Positions 23,901-34,649 of a stretch of 64,000 nt of DNA are shown in pieces. The notes beneath the pieces are model-generated. The model was not told where the DNA came from and did no database searches. It was given only the letters and a program-made list of their open reading frames with translations. The position numbers were made by a program, and so were the translations under genes. Position 1 is the stretch's first letter; each line of letters begins with the position of its first letter. The DNA comes from Enoplolaimus lenunculus (lineage: Eukaryota > Nematoda > Enoplea > Enoplida > Thoracostomopsidae), in NCBI GenBank assembly GCA_030248215.1, contig JASANG010003998.1, forward strand, positions 186,001-250,000. The letters run 5' to 3'.

Positions 23901-26900
23901 ACCAGGGAAGGTTATGTGAAGTTCAAATATGTAACAATTTTCAAAATTCAACCATCTTTGGGCAAGCGTTGGTTGGGGAATAACCAAAAAGAAGCAAAAA
24001 AATTGGGGACCCCTTTTTACACGTTTTATATATTAGGACTTTTGTTTCAGGTCAACCTACAATTGAATGTGGTGACGAGTCACTGATAATGCATATCACC
24101 ACAGAACGACCATTTAGTGGCAAGATATACGCTAAAGGACGGCATTTAGATGCGCCTTGTCGACAAGATTTTACCGAGAACACGGATGCAGTCGAAGGAA
24201 GAATCGAAGTCTACTTGGGAATGTGTGGAATGCGACGCAAAAGAGAGGTTCGTTGCGGTGTAGGTTTCATGGTTGGTTTTTTTATATAAATTAAACCGTC
24301 CGGGAAAAACGTTTTTTTTTGCTAATTTAAACAAAACCGGAAAAAAGAAAAAATTCAAAATATATACAAGTATTTGAACAAATACAAGATGTTAATGGAT
24401 GCTCTAAATCTGGTGCAAAATGATATGAAGCGATAACATGACTATTTTACTAAGCATATATCAAAATTTGTCAACAAATGGCAATTATTGGTACTCACTG
24501 CAAAAGTGTCAAATGTCTAAAAAATGGCATCTTCCAGTTAGCTGGGTGCAATGTTTAACGGTAATTGTAGCTACATTGTTACAAGAACTTAAACTTTATC
24601 AGAAGTTTAGTTCAAAATTAAAGCATTACACAGCTGGTGGAAATGTTAAACCAAGAAAAATAAACAAAAAACAAATCCTACAGCACCCATTTTGAGATTC
24701 AAGAAGTACAGTAAAAGCATCATGAGCAGCACAAGCAGCAGAAACGTCATCTAGTCAATATTGTTTGACAGGTAAGATTATGTTTCAAGTTTTACAAAGT
24801 ATGAGATAAGTGTTGTATAATACTAGCTTGGGTCATAAAACATGTATCAATTTTCGTTAAATAAGTCAACTTTTAAAAATTCTCTGGTTCCATTGCTGTT
24901 TTATGCTTTTAGGTGTATCCTCTTGGTTTACATTTTATGATCACTCTTGTAGTCAGTTTTCATCCTATGTTTTTGACTGAAGTTGACCGCGCATATAGCC
25001 TCAATTGTCACTACAAACCATCGATACCGATCAGTCTAGGAGCGCGTTTGGATGTTGAGTGAGTCAAACATGAAGAATTAGATTAATTTTCAATGAGACG
25101 TCATAATAAAACTATACCACTCACAAAGAACTGCGTTTTAATTTCAATATTCTTAAAAGCTGTATGAAAAGTTATTTTGCCTAAATTTAAAACTTTTCTG
25201 ATATATTTTATAACGATTAATACAACTGAAAACATTTCTATATACAGATATAAACTTATAACCTCATATATGTGAGGCATGGTTACCGACGAGCAAGATT
25301 TCATTAGACAAAAGACAACGCATTGAAGATAGTTGTTTGAGTGTACAAGGCTATGTTAAATATCCGATACGTGAGCTCCTGACGTAGGACATTCCTGTTA
25401 TTGCTGGCGTTTTCTAACTGGCGCTCAATAAAGTATGCCGGTCAAAATCTTTGCAACGAGCGTTTGCTATGGTTAAAAGCTTGACTGCCAAATATGTTAC
25501 TCTATTTTTTATTTATTTTCAGTGCCAATTATATTGTGTTATTTTTAAACTGCGAATACTGTTTCGTTTTTGAATTGTAATTTTATACAGCTGCAGTTTT
25601 TATATAAAATTATTCCAGCCCAATACGTTCTACACCGGTTTTTGGCGTCGGGGACAATGAGCAAACAAAATGCAATTATGCAATTCGTGCGTTCGCAATT
25701 GATGGCCCTGAGAGCCGATATGCTAGAATTGGCGACAAAATGTATCATATATGGCAATGCAATAATCGTAAGATGCTAATTTTAACTCGTTTTATATAAT
25801 ATATCATTTACAATAACTTGGGTCCATGTTACCTTGTGACCCTGCGAGGCGTACCGTTTTTCCGCAAAACTTTAGACTATTTTTTGTTTAGTCTTAGGCT
25901 TATGCCTGGCTTAGTTTTAGGCTCATCCTTTACACTTAGGCTTACACGTAGACTTGGAAGCAAGTTTAGACCTAGGCTTAAAATACGGTTATACTACTGC
26001 TTCACCCCTGAAAGTAATATGGGCCACTACTTTCCAACTCCGTGACCCAATTTTCAAACATTTGTCTTGTACAGGTCACATAAATTTGCACCAAAAATTT
26101 TAGATATGCACCTGTCGTGGGCAGATCCCGAATTTCTCTGCTACATTCAGAAGATTAATGCGAGAAATTTATATATTTGAAAAGTGTGAAACAGTGTATG
26201 CATGTTAGGGTTGCGCTATACTTGACGTCCGGCATCGTCCGTACATCCGTACGGCAACGTCCGGCACCTTGCGTCACCCGTGCGGTGTCGTCCGTGGGAC
26301 GGCGCCGCACGGGTGACGGACGGCGCCGGACGTCAACAAAAGTATAGCGCAACTCTTATTGTATTAGTCGTGTTGAATATGAATCATTTAATCAAAGATT
26401 AATGCTGTGCAACTAATTATACTTTTTCAAACATGTTTGACAATCGACGAACCCGACAGAAACTATCCTATGTGATATGACAAACTTGATACATTATGCT
26501 AGATTTCTGCACTATAATAGTAGCAATGATTTATAGCAGACTTGCCGCAATTTCATTTTGTTCAGGCCAACACGATATTATGATCTATAATTGCTATGTT
26601 AGCGATATTGGTGGAAAGAATAGTGTTCTTATAATAGATTCAAACGGGTTAGTTTTTTTGTACTTAATAGTAGCTTTTGTTATCAAAAATCTGTGAATAT
26701 ACTCTCAAATGTGTGTAGCACTTATCACCATTTGTTGATAAGTTTTGTAATTTTCGAACCAGTGGATGCTGAGGCGGAAAGCTCTGCACATTTTTTTCGC
26801 ATATCGTTTGCGCTACTTCTCCGGACATTTTGCGTTCAACAATTGCAATAGTTAGTGAGTTTAAAAACTTATTACTAACAGATGATAGTTGCTATACACA

Positions 26901-29900
26901 TTTGAAAATATGGGCCCTGGTGTTCGCTGTCATACAAAAATGTTTGACAGTTGAATATATAGTATAATATTTGACCAGCGGCATTGTAAGACTAATTCAA
27001 AATAAACAATAATTTGCATGCCATACGCAGCGTTTGCACTTTGTATTGTTTAGAAGTGCCTTTGATCTGCATCATTTATGTAATTTTTTTAAACCCATTG
27101 CCAATCATATAGATGAACCGTTTAACTACTGCACTTATACTTTAGTTAATGTAATAATTTTAAACAGAGTAGTTCTAAGAACTCCAAACGGATTCAGTGA
27201 ATTTTTATCACATTTTTAAAAGTTTCGCCAATTCGGACCAATAGGAAACGCGCGCCCCATTGCCCCCCTAATCGTTGCCCTTGCATTTATTTACTACCAG
27301 AAATAAGTTCTTCAGCTATGTGCTGCTATTTTAATGCGAAAATTTTATAGAAGCGCACATTACTCATTTCAGTCAACGACTTTCAAACGATTAAATGGTT
27401 TTAGGTGCTCGTTTGACCCGATTTTAATCAGCGATATTACATACATGTCACCAGACTTCAGCACTAATTCGCCTGGAAATGACATAGGACCATTTGCAGT
27501 TGCAGAAAGCAATGTATTTAAATACGCTGATGAGTCTTCGGTTTTCTTTTCTTGTGCAATACGCGTTTGTGCCAGTCAGAATGATCCAGAATGCGCTAAG
27601 GTTTGCTGCAGGCACGTAGCCAGCTCACCCGGTTAAGGAGATTAAACATTTTTACGCGAGGCATATGAAGGGGTTTCGATGCCTTAGATGCAAAGTTAAG
27701 AATTTTCTAAGTATGCCAAATTCTTTCAGGGGAGCAGGGTCCTGACCCTGGCTTCCCTCTGGCTACGGACCCGGTTTGTTGCAATTAATAATAGTTCCAG
27801 ACAGTGTACTACGAATGCCAGTACATATAGAAAATTTCGATACAATCATTTATTGTTTGTGGCGAACAGAGCAGTAACTGCAGCTGAACACAGTAGCTCG
27901 GCTCTCACGAAACACGTCACACGTTCGCAATTGAAACCTTAAAAATGTATTGTAGGATTGAGAATAATGCTTGAAAATACTGATCATGCAATTACAAAGA
28001 AACCAAAATTCTAATGGTTGTATGAGAAATTAACTTCAGTTGATATCTCGGCGAGAAAATATTGATTGAACAAAAGATGTTTTTTAATAGTTGCGCTTGC
28101 GGGTATCAAACACTATACTTGTAGCCGATATGCCAAGGTCAAAACGTACCTCGCGTGGTCGCTAGTTCTAATCTAGCATCGGGTTCAAGTATCGAAGAAG
28201 GAATAGTGCAGCAGAACGTTGAAAATACAGAACCGGATGAGGCCGATAATCTTCAGCAAGTGATCGACATTGATCATTCGGAAATTTCTAGCCGATTTAT
28301 GTTAAACATCATATCACATCCAAAATCAAAAATATCAGGTATGCTCGTTAGTTTGAGTAAGCAATTAATGACTACATGTCAAACCAAAATTTTGTTTGTT
28401 TGTATATTTCTTTCACCAAGCCTATATTTATGCCTAAAATAATTCTTTTTCTGGACATTATGTCCGATAAATAATATTTAAAAGGGTCATTGTATAAACG
28501 TTGTCAATTATGCGTTTACAAATGTTATATTTCATATAAATAACCATTTTGTTTTTCAGAAAAAATCTCACTGGGTTCTGATGCAAGCAAATTGAATACA
28601 GCAGTAGAATCAGCGTCAGGGTCACCGTCAGACTCGTTTGCACCTGCAAAAATGTTGCCAAATCTCGATCAAAATATGCGTCGAAATAAAAATGCTTTTG
28701 AAATCAATGACGTAACAGCTACAATTATATCCGCAGGATATTCCAAACCGTTTGCCAGACCGGAAACGTTTCCTTCAATTGATCCGTTTCACGTCGATAT
28801 TCCATTCGTCGAATTTGCAGCTATTGATATTGGTGGGAAAACGAAAAGAAAAGTACAAAATATCGAGTGACTGTGAGAAATAGCGAGTCAATTTGAGGCT
28901 ACGAGTTGCTATCACTCTATTTAAAATAAAATCGATTATAATTAGTTGTCATGCGGTGTGGTGAATTATAGTACTTTAACAAACATGATTGGTTCAAATT
29001 TAACTCGCGGCATATTTTGACTCACGACAAGTCAAATTTGAATCAGTCACATAAAATTCAACTCTGATTTCACTCAGTTTAGACCGCATGACAACTTTTG
29101 TGAATAATTCAAATCACTCATAGTGAGCCCCGTCGAGTTGCAGTATACTCTTCGGTTTTTACAAGGTACGAAGGTGCGATAGCGGCGCTCTATGTATATA
29201 TATTAAATACTCTTGTTAGTTTAGTCGGTTTGCAGTATAATAATTTGCCGTGCATAGAATTAATATTGACAGCGGTGATACATCTTTAACCAAACTTTAG
29301 AATAACCATTAAAAATGCAATTTTCAAATATATTTTTTGAGACAGAGTGCCATTATTACAGTTTAAACATTGCCAGATGTTTCATGACAAAATTTGTTTT
29401 AAACACATTTCTCAACAGTTTATATCTCCTTGTCGTAGAATTAGTTCAAATTCTTTGCAGAATGGGTTTCGTTCAGTTTGTACTACATTTAATACTCGAA
29501 TCTATGGTTGCTTAGGACCATAAGAGGTTTAATTTAGAGGGTAAGTAAGGAGGTCTGAATTTCTGGTCCAAAACAGCCGTGTGAAAATAATGATTTGGTG
29601 TAAGCAGGTATGGCAGAACATGCTTAATTTTAGACATTTCCACCGTTCGACGCGATTGAACCAATGAAATTGTTGGCGTCAAAAAACTCAGAGATGTCTA
29701 CTGCAACAAAACACCGCAACAAAACAGCAATTAGCGCAATTGGAACAACTGTGAGTGGTCTCCGAAGTAACAACAACATCAATAGCTTCAGCCCAAATTC
29801 TAGTACCAGAAATTTGAACACAAATCACAATGCCCCATTCCGGCCAAAGTTACAAACCCATGCTACAACGCAACTAAACAATATGACGTCAATACAGAGC

Positions 29901-31532
29901 GATAAGCATAAACACAAGCCTAAACCAAATCGAAGCAGTGATTTCATGGTCGCAAAGCGTTTTAGCACCACGACAATGGGCAACAAGTTGAACAATGATA
30001 TTGAGCGTCAAAGATTTATTACTTTACGAGCGCGTGATATGGACGTTATTTCGCGAACAATTGCAATAGCAGATATTGGAGACGAATTTCAATACGAGAG
30101 AAAAGAAAATGGTAGGGTTGGAAATTTAGGCGTTTACTATTTTAATGGTTTGTGCAATATTTGAGCCACTGACTTCATAGAACTCTTTTGTGTTAAGCGG
30201 ACCTTTTGATCTCGTTTAGTGGCTTAAGATGTTCTTCAATGCTGATCGGCAGCCTACGCAACGCCGCCGCACTTCATCTGTAGCGCAATACTTACAAAGT
30301 ATTCTCTTGACAATTATAATTATAATAGTAGTACTAACAGTATATCTATATTATTGAAGCTGGAACGCCCCACATACGTATTTTGGGCAAATTTTCAGCA
30401 ACTACTTTATTTACAAACTAGTAATAATATTAACCCTTTCTCACATGAATATTTTCTATTTCCCCTGAGACCTACTTTCATGCTAGGATTGGAACTCCGA
30501 TGACTGGAGTGGGAGGCGAATACCATCACCACTCAGCTATAGGAGCTTGACGCTCGAGCCCGAGGGGGCTCTCACGTCTTGCGGTGATTTTGTACTATGT
30601 ATACGTGTTGCAATTGTTAAACACGGTGCGATATACATTATTTAACGTATATATACTGCGATTAGTTGCCTATAGGCAACTCAATGTGAGAAGGGGTTAT
30701 AGATAGTAAACTGAAAATTTTTCGCTTAACAATACGATTTAAGTAAGAAAACAAATTAAGAATTTAAAATTGTTGACGTATATTAAGGTAGAACTTCTAC
30801 AATGTGTATAGTTTGCGCATTATTCACCCAACTTTTATGCTTAAATTTCAAGTATGTATACACAAAAGATAGAACCTATTCAAAATGAAGCCCCCGTATG
30901 TAAGTCTATCAACTTCTGTATATTCTGACACCCGTTAGCACTCTGTTTGCACCTCAATCCTTATTTGCTGTTCTATTCTTTTTCATTCGCCAGGAATTGC
31001 TATTTCAGGTTTTCAAAGTGGCGAACCGCTTGCCAATAATGCGACTGAGTTAAAATTTATAGACGATCCTGTCTGTATGACAGTGCGGTGGTTTGCACTT
31101 ATGATCAGTGCAATTGTTGCAATTGCAATTGTATCTCTAGTGTTCGCCGTTGCAGCATTCCTTCGTCATTTGAATGGACAACCTAAGCGCTGTTCTGGAC
31201 GGCGTGTTTCTGGTCCAAGGAGAAGTTACCATTTTTCAGGGTCAAGTTTACCACAAAATCCGCTCACGTCATCAAAAAATTTTATTAGCTCTCGGCGTCG
31301 ATCTGCTATTTGCAATCTACCAGATGGCCTTGCTGAATTATCAAAATGCACAGGTTATGCTGACAGCAATAATTCGTTTTGTAATGATACTAGTAGTGGT
31401 TCAGGTTCTCAAAGTGAAACAATTGATAAGAAAGGCGATGAAACTTCAAGCAAGCAAAGTGAACTCAGTCGTTTGTCAAACATTAGCACACTGGACACAT
31501 CGACCATAAAGTCGAAAGTAATCGAAATTTGA
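20960..31532 (+). CDS. ZP-domain transmembrane protein (cuticlin-like), eleven exons
   Basis: Exons 20960-21019, 23625-23640, 24051-24247, 24913-25058, 25619-25767, 26566-26647, 27405-27600, 28125-28338, 28560-28852, 29634-30111 and 31009-31532 join in phase throughout, giving 784 residues. Residues 1-25 form a signal peptide ending FAGA. The ZP-N half starts at GQPTIEC and includes FHPMFLTEVDRAYSLNC. The ZP-C half has KCNYAIRAF, IGDKMYHIWQC, IDSNGCSFDP, a VFFSCAIRVC strand and PICQ (to about residue 290). An Asn/Ser-rich stalk follows, with a basic TKRK at about 448-451 that could be a processing site. One membrane helix lies at about 638-662, then a serine-rich cytoplasmic tail of about 120 residues. 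ZP proteins polymerise into extracellular matrices; the DRAYSLNC and MYHIWQC motifs resemble ecdysozoan cuticlins. Function is inferred from family only. The donor after the 16-base second exon (GTCTGA) is weak. Confidence 0.8.
21199..21341 (+). CDS. Candidate terminal exon of a cysteine-rich peptide inside ZP intron 1
   Basis: After a possible acceptor (TTTTTTAACAAG) a frame of 46 residues contains seven cysteines (KCGDKNGDPCLCCKNC and IPEC) and a lysine-rich tail, closed by TAA. An in-frame stop lies just upstream, so it needs splicing. Its phase does not fit the ZP first exon at 20960-21019. No partner start exon was found. The lysine-rich tail and the cysteines loosely recall 18901-19041. 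Weak. Confidence 0.22.
22001..22060. repeat. Two direct copies of a ~30-bp unit in ZP intron 1
   Basis: GTATTTTGCTCAGGTCAATC occurs twice, 29-30 bases apart, preceded by CGGG and CGGA variants. Minor tandem repeat; no function visible. Confidence 0.6.
23862..23994. mobile_element. Partial foldback element near the ZP exon 3 acceptor
   Basis: Matches the right arm of the 13018-13640 element: GAAGTTCAAATATGTAA, then GGGCAAGCGTTGGTTGGGGA and ATAACCAAAAAG. Only this arm is present. Its end is about 57 bases from the ZP-N exon acceptor, echoing the position of the full copy beside exon 2 of the eight-cysteine gene. Confidence 0.55.
26208..26355. mobile_element. GC-rich 148-bp MITE, TTA target duplication
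   Basis: Ends GGGTTGCGCTATACTT and AAGTATAGCGCAACTC are inverted, with TTA directly outside on both sides (26205-26207 and 26356-26358). The inside is a strong hairpin of CGTCCGG/CCGGACG and CACCCGTGCGG repeats, far GC-richer than its surroundings. A longer relative is at 58314-58567. Three-base TTA/TAA duplications fit PIF/Harbinger-type insertion. It lies in an intron of the ZP gene. Confidence 0.7.
28944..29096. mobile_element. 153-bp MITE in ZP intron 9
   Basis: Ends AGTTGTCATGCGGT and ACCGCATGACAACT are perfect complements over 14 bases. The inside carries AAATTTGACTC/GAGTCAAATTT-like boxes similar in style to the 3828-4022 element. No coding capacity. Confidence 0.6.
30431..30699. mobile_element. 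269-bp inverted-repeat element enclosing a tRNA-like segment
   Basis: The left end TAACCCTTTCTCACAT and the right end ATGTGAGAAGGGGTTA are inverted. The interior includes a minus-strand tRNA-like stretch (about 30478-30549) and a 16-bp perfect palindrome GTTGCCTATAGGCAAC at 30665-30680. It lies in the last ZP intron. Confidence 0.55.
30478..30549 (-). repeat. tRNA-Gly-like segment (SINE head or decayed tRNA)
   Basis: Read on the minus strand it has an A-box-like TAGCTGAGTGGT, then GGTATTCGCCTCCCAC, close to the D-arm and anticodon arm of tRNA-Gly(CCC), and a B-box-like GGAGTTCCAATCC. The acceptor stem does not pair properly. Two related segments sit at 55567-55645 and 55667-55745, so this is a repeat family and not a functional tRNA. 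Confidence 0.5.
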
Positions 31533-31626
31533 TCGACATGTAAAGAAACATTAAATACATTGGTGTCACTTCGCACCGTATTTTTTTACTCCGCTTTTTG
31601 GAAAAAATTAAAAATGCTTCGCGTAC

Positions 31627-31632
31627 AATAAA
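31627..31632 (+). terminator. Poly(A) signal AATAAA of the ZP gene
   Basis: Canonical hexamer about 95 bases after the ZP stop codon. Confidence 0.5.
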
Positions 31633-31920
31633 TGCAATGGATGGAATATATTCGTCAAAAGATCACGGCGTGTTTTCTTAGCAAAATAGCGCTAAATTAT
31701 GATGCGGATACATATCTGTTCAGGACAATTTCGCGTCCTAATAACAATACATTGTTTAACTTTCTTAGAGTCTAAAATTTAAAAGCTCTCAGGAAGTGTC
31801 TTCATGCGGTCAATAAAGTAGCATAAGTTTGTGTATATGTCTAAGTTGTCTTCGTGTTCTAAACTAAAATTAATATCAGTCTAACGATAGTCTTGGGTAA
31901 AATCAGAATCTGCCAAAATT

Positions 31921-32100
31921 CTGCTACATACCAAGAGGAATATATAATCGGGTTATTTCGGTTTATTTAAACTAACAATTTTTGCTACATCCCAGGAGGA
32001 CTATATGTAATCGGGATATTTCGGTTTATTTAAACTAACAATTTTTGCTACGTACCAGGAGGACTATATATAATCGGGTCATTTCGGTTTAAACTTAAAC
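31921..32100. repeat. Three tandem copies of a ~62-bp unit
   Basis: Each unit contains GCTACATACC, AGGAGGACTATAT, AATCGGG and TTTCGGTTTATTTAAAC. The copies begin near 31923, 31984 and 32047 and differ by a few substitutions. Confidence 0.8.
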
Positions 32101-32109
32101 AATTATATA

Positions 32110-32780
32110 ACTTGGAAAGGCGATGTTCAACACATTATACAACAGTCAACCTAAAGTATCAACAGAAATGAGAAAAATCCTAACACATGTAAAATATCGC
32201 CTCTATATACAAAACTGCCTAGCCACTCAGAACTCAATACACAACCTTCGCCGGACCTTTCCACTTCTGCTTCGGCTGAGAGCGAGTTTAAAATGCGGGT
32301 CCATCGCGATTCATTTTAGCAAGAGAGCCCTTAATCCACGATGTGTCATGTGAACCCTGACTTCTTTGAGAATGTTGCGAACGAATCGGTTGCCATAAAC
32401 GAATGGATTGTATTGTCTACTCCATCTCAGTCTTTGCTTTAATGTCAACTTCCGTACGATCGAACGAGTATCGGCGAACTGGAAAATGGAGAAACGGCGG
32501 TGAAACTATGATGTCGGTGTTCCCAGTCGCAACCCCACTCAGCGCAGGTTGGGTCCTGAATTGACCTATGAAGTGTTTGCAATTGCGTGTTTTGACTTCT
32601 GGTAGTCGTTTTATGCCGCAACTGACATTCACGACTTTAAAAAATTGTAGCTCTATGGGGTGAATACGATGACTATGCTCGCTGAAAACGTTTGCCATGT
32701 CGTTAAAAGCGTTTCCTGAAAACACCTACAGCTTCTGTTGGGCGCAAAGTTGTCTGTCAGATACAATCACGTCGGAAAAA
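32110..32780 (-). pseudogene. Possible remnant of an LTR-retrotransposon-like element
   Basis: The minus strand holds open stretches with a protein-like composition, and near 32260 a short K-W-x-G-P motif that recalls the C-terminal region of retroviral-type integrases. No LTRs, other pol domains or flanking duplications were seen. If real it is a small broken fossil with only part of one gene left. The call is weak and rests on one short motif. Confidence 0.18.
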
Positions 32781-32879
32781 CGAGAAAAGTCGAATAAGTC
32801 ACCATGTGGGGCAAGATTTACCAGCAGCGAATTGTTGAGAACGTAAACCCTGCCTTATTTCGTACATATTACATTTTTC

Positions 32880-33130
32880 CGCATAGTGTCATGTGACATT
32901 TGCCAAAATGTTGAAGAATCATATGATGTTCTCATAAATGATGAATAGTGTCATATGATAAATGGCTACTTGTATGCAATGATTACGAGAGAGATCAACG
33001 GTTTGTAAGCCATTGTCCAACGACATTAGTCGGTATACCCGCTATATATCACACTTTTTCTTGTTGACGTCGAATAAATATGTTGAAAACATGTTCTAGA
33101 ATCACCAGTTATAACATGGATTCTGCATAC
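32880..33130. mobile_element. Truncated copy of the ATCATATGAT element family
   Basis: Contains ATCATATGATG and GTGTCATATGATA boxes and the terminal part TTGACGTCGAATAAATATG, ending in a decayed GTTATAACATGGATTC. Compare the fuller copies at 45725-46400 and 61807-62410. Confidence 0.5.
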
Positions 33131-33239
33131 ATCATGCGTTATTAAATGCTGATGTAGAGATGTGGCTGCGTTTGCCTACTCGAAGTTCAATTGGAAACTA
33201 AAATCCTAACAGCCGGAGCACATTTGATAAGATGTGTAG

Positions 33240-34640
33240 GCGAGTCAGCCGAACAGGTTTGTGGCCTTCTGAGCTGAATCTGGAAGGACCCTGAGAGCGT
33301 TGCCACTGATCTGTGGCCCCGCTGTCCGGTCGGTCTTGATCTCAAAACTTGCGTTGCAGAATATTTCTAGACGAGAGAGCTTGCTACAGTGGTGCAGATG
33401 CTAAGCGGGGGTTGCCCAAGTCAGATCTGACTTGGGCAGGGCATGAAGTTTGCCCGATCTGCCTTTGATGTTTCTCGCCGAATTGTTTTATTATATGTAG
33501 TTTTAAAGTTTTAATACAGTGTGTTGTTGTTTATGTGTGTAAAAATATGTGTGTGTTGTTGTTTAATGTATGAAAACATACTTTTGGGCGTTGCTTTTGA
33601 TTTTGATGATATATTGCCACTGCTGTTGTTTTGGACATGTTTACATGGGGTTTTGGGGGCGCTAGCTGGATATGCAAATTAAGTTGCCACATTTTAATAC
33701 TGAGAATAGTGTCATTCGAGGTGGCATTAGAGTGGGCGTTTTATGTAGATGTGGTTTTAAAATTCGTAAACGATTGTATAATTGTTACTTTGATGGTCCG
33801 AACTAATCTGCGATTGCAGGTGGTTTTGTAGAAGGTTGCAACTGGCTTAAGCCGAGATCTCGGCAGCGTACGTTTAGGATTTTTGCGTATTAATGTTGTT
33901 GGAAATAAACTGGCGCCAAGTTTGTTGTTTACTTAGGCAGTGTATGAATTTTTTGCAATTTAAATTGATTTGCTGATTTTAATTTGCCTCATTTGATTTT
34001 GATTTCGGAAAAGAACTTCAATGCGGTGTTGTTTATTTGTTTAATTATGTTTTTCTTCTTGGCTGGTCACTCGCAGGTAGGATAGAACATACACCTCGCG
34101 GCTTGCGCTTAATTGAGTTAACGGGGCGGTGCGCGGCTCATCGAAACTGCGGCGGCCTAGTTTTACCGGTCCGGTTACGTAGAAGGCTTACATACTTGTA
34201 GCAGTTTGTCATGTGTTGTGTCCGTGTAAGCCCATCGTAATACCCGGGACGTCCCGCCTTCGCTTCTCGGGGTGCCAGTAAAAAGACGTTTTATTGTAGC
34301 ACCCCAAAATCGACCGATCATATCTCCCTACGGAACTGGAACCGCGGCTCTGCCGCGTGATGAAACCGGCTCGGATGTGGCTAGTCCCTTAGCGCTACAC
34401 TCACTTGATGGAGGCTCGCTACCGGGATCCACGGTGGCGAGTTTCCTAATGGTGGGTGAGGCTGTCTACCCCCGTTGAAGGTTCAGCTCCCGGTTGCTTG
34501 ATCTTATCGGATGCAGACTAGAGTTCGTGGAAATTTGTGATTACCTGCAAGAATGTCGGTTCAGGATGTACCCACTCCGGACACGGGTGACTTCTCATCC
34601 TGATTGAATTGTTACCATCAAGTGAAGTTAAGGGTGGTGA
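33240..34640. other. Two GC-rich islands with an AT/GT-rich middle; no gene recognised
   Basis: 33240-33480 and 34080-34640 are distinctly richer in G and C than their surroundings, while 33480-34080 is T- and G-rich. A 26-bp perfect palindrome lies at 33413-33438. No long frame, tRNA, rRNA or recognisable transposon protein is present. The blocks could be the untranslated parts of a larger foreign element, but nothing identifies it. Confidence 0.35.
33413..33438. repeat. 26-bp perfect palindrome
   Basis: TGCCCAAGTCAGA is followed at once by its exact complement TCTGACTTGGGCA, with no spacer. Confidence 0.9.
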
Positions 34641-34649
34641 AAGTGGGCA

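Noticed and set aside
24438-24695. 85-codon frame inside a ZP intron
   Set aside because: Lies between two phase-matched ZP-N exons with no fitting splice sites, and no recognisable domain.
30478-30549. Functional tRNA-Gly gene
   Set aside because: The acceptor stem does not pair and related units recur elsewhere, so it is treated as a repeat.
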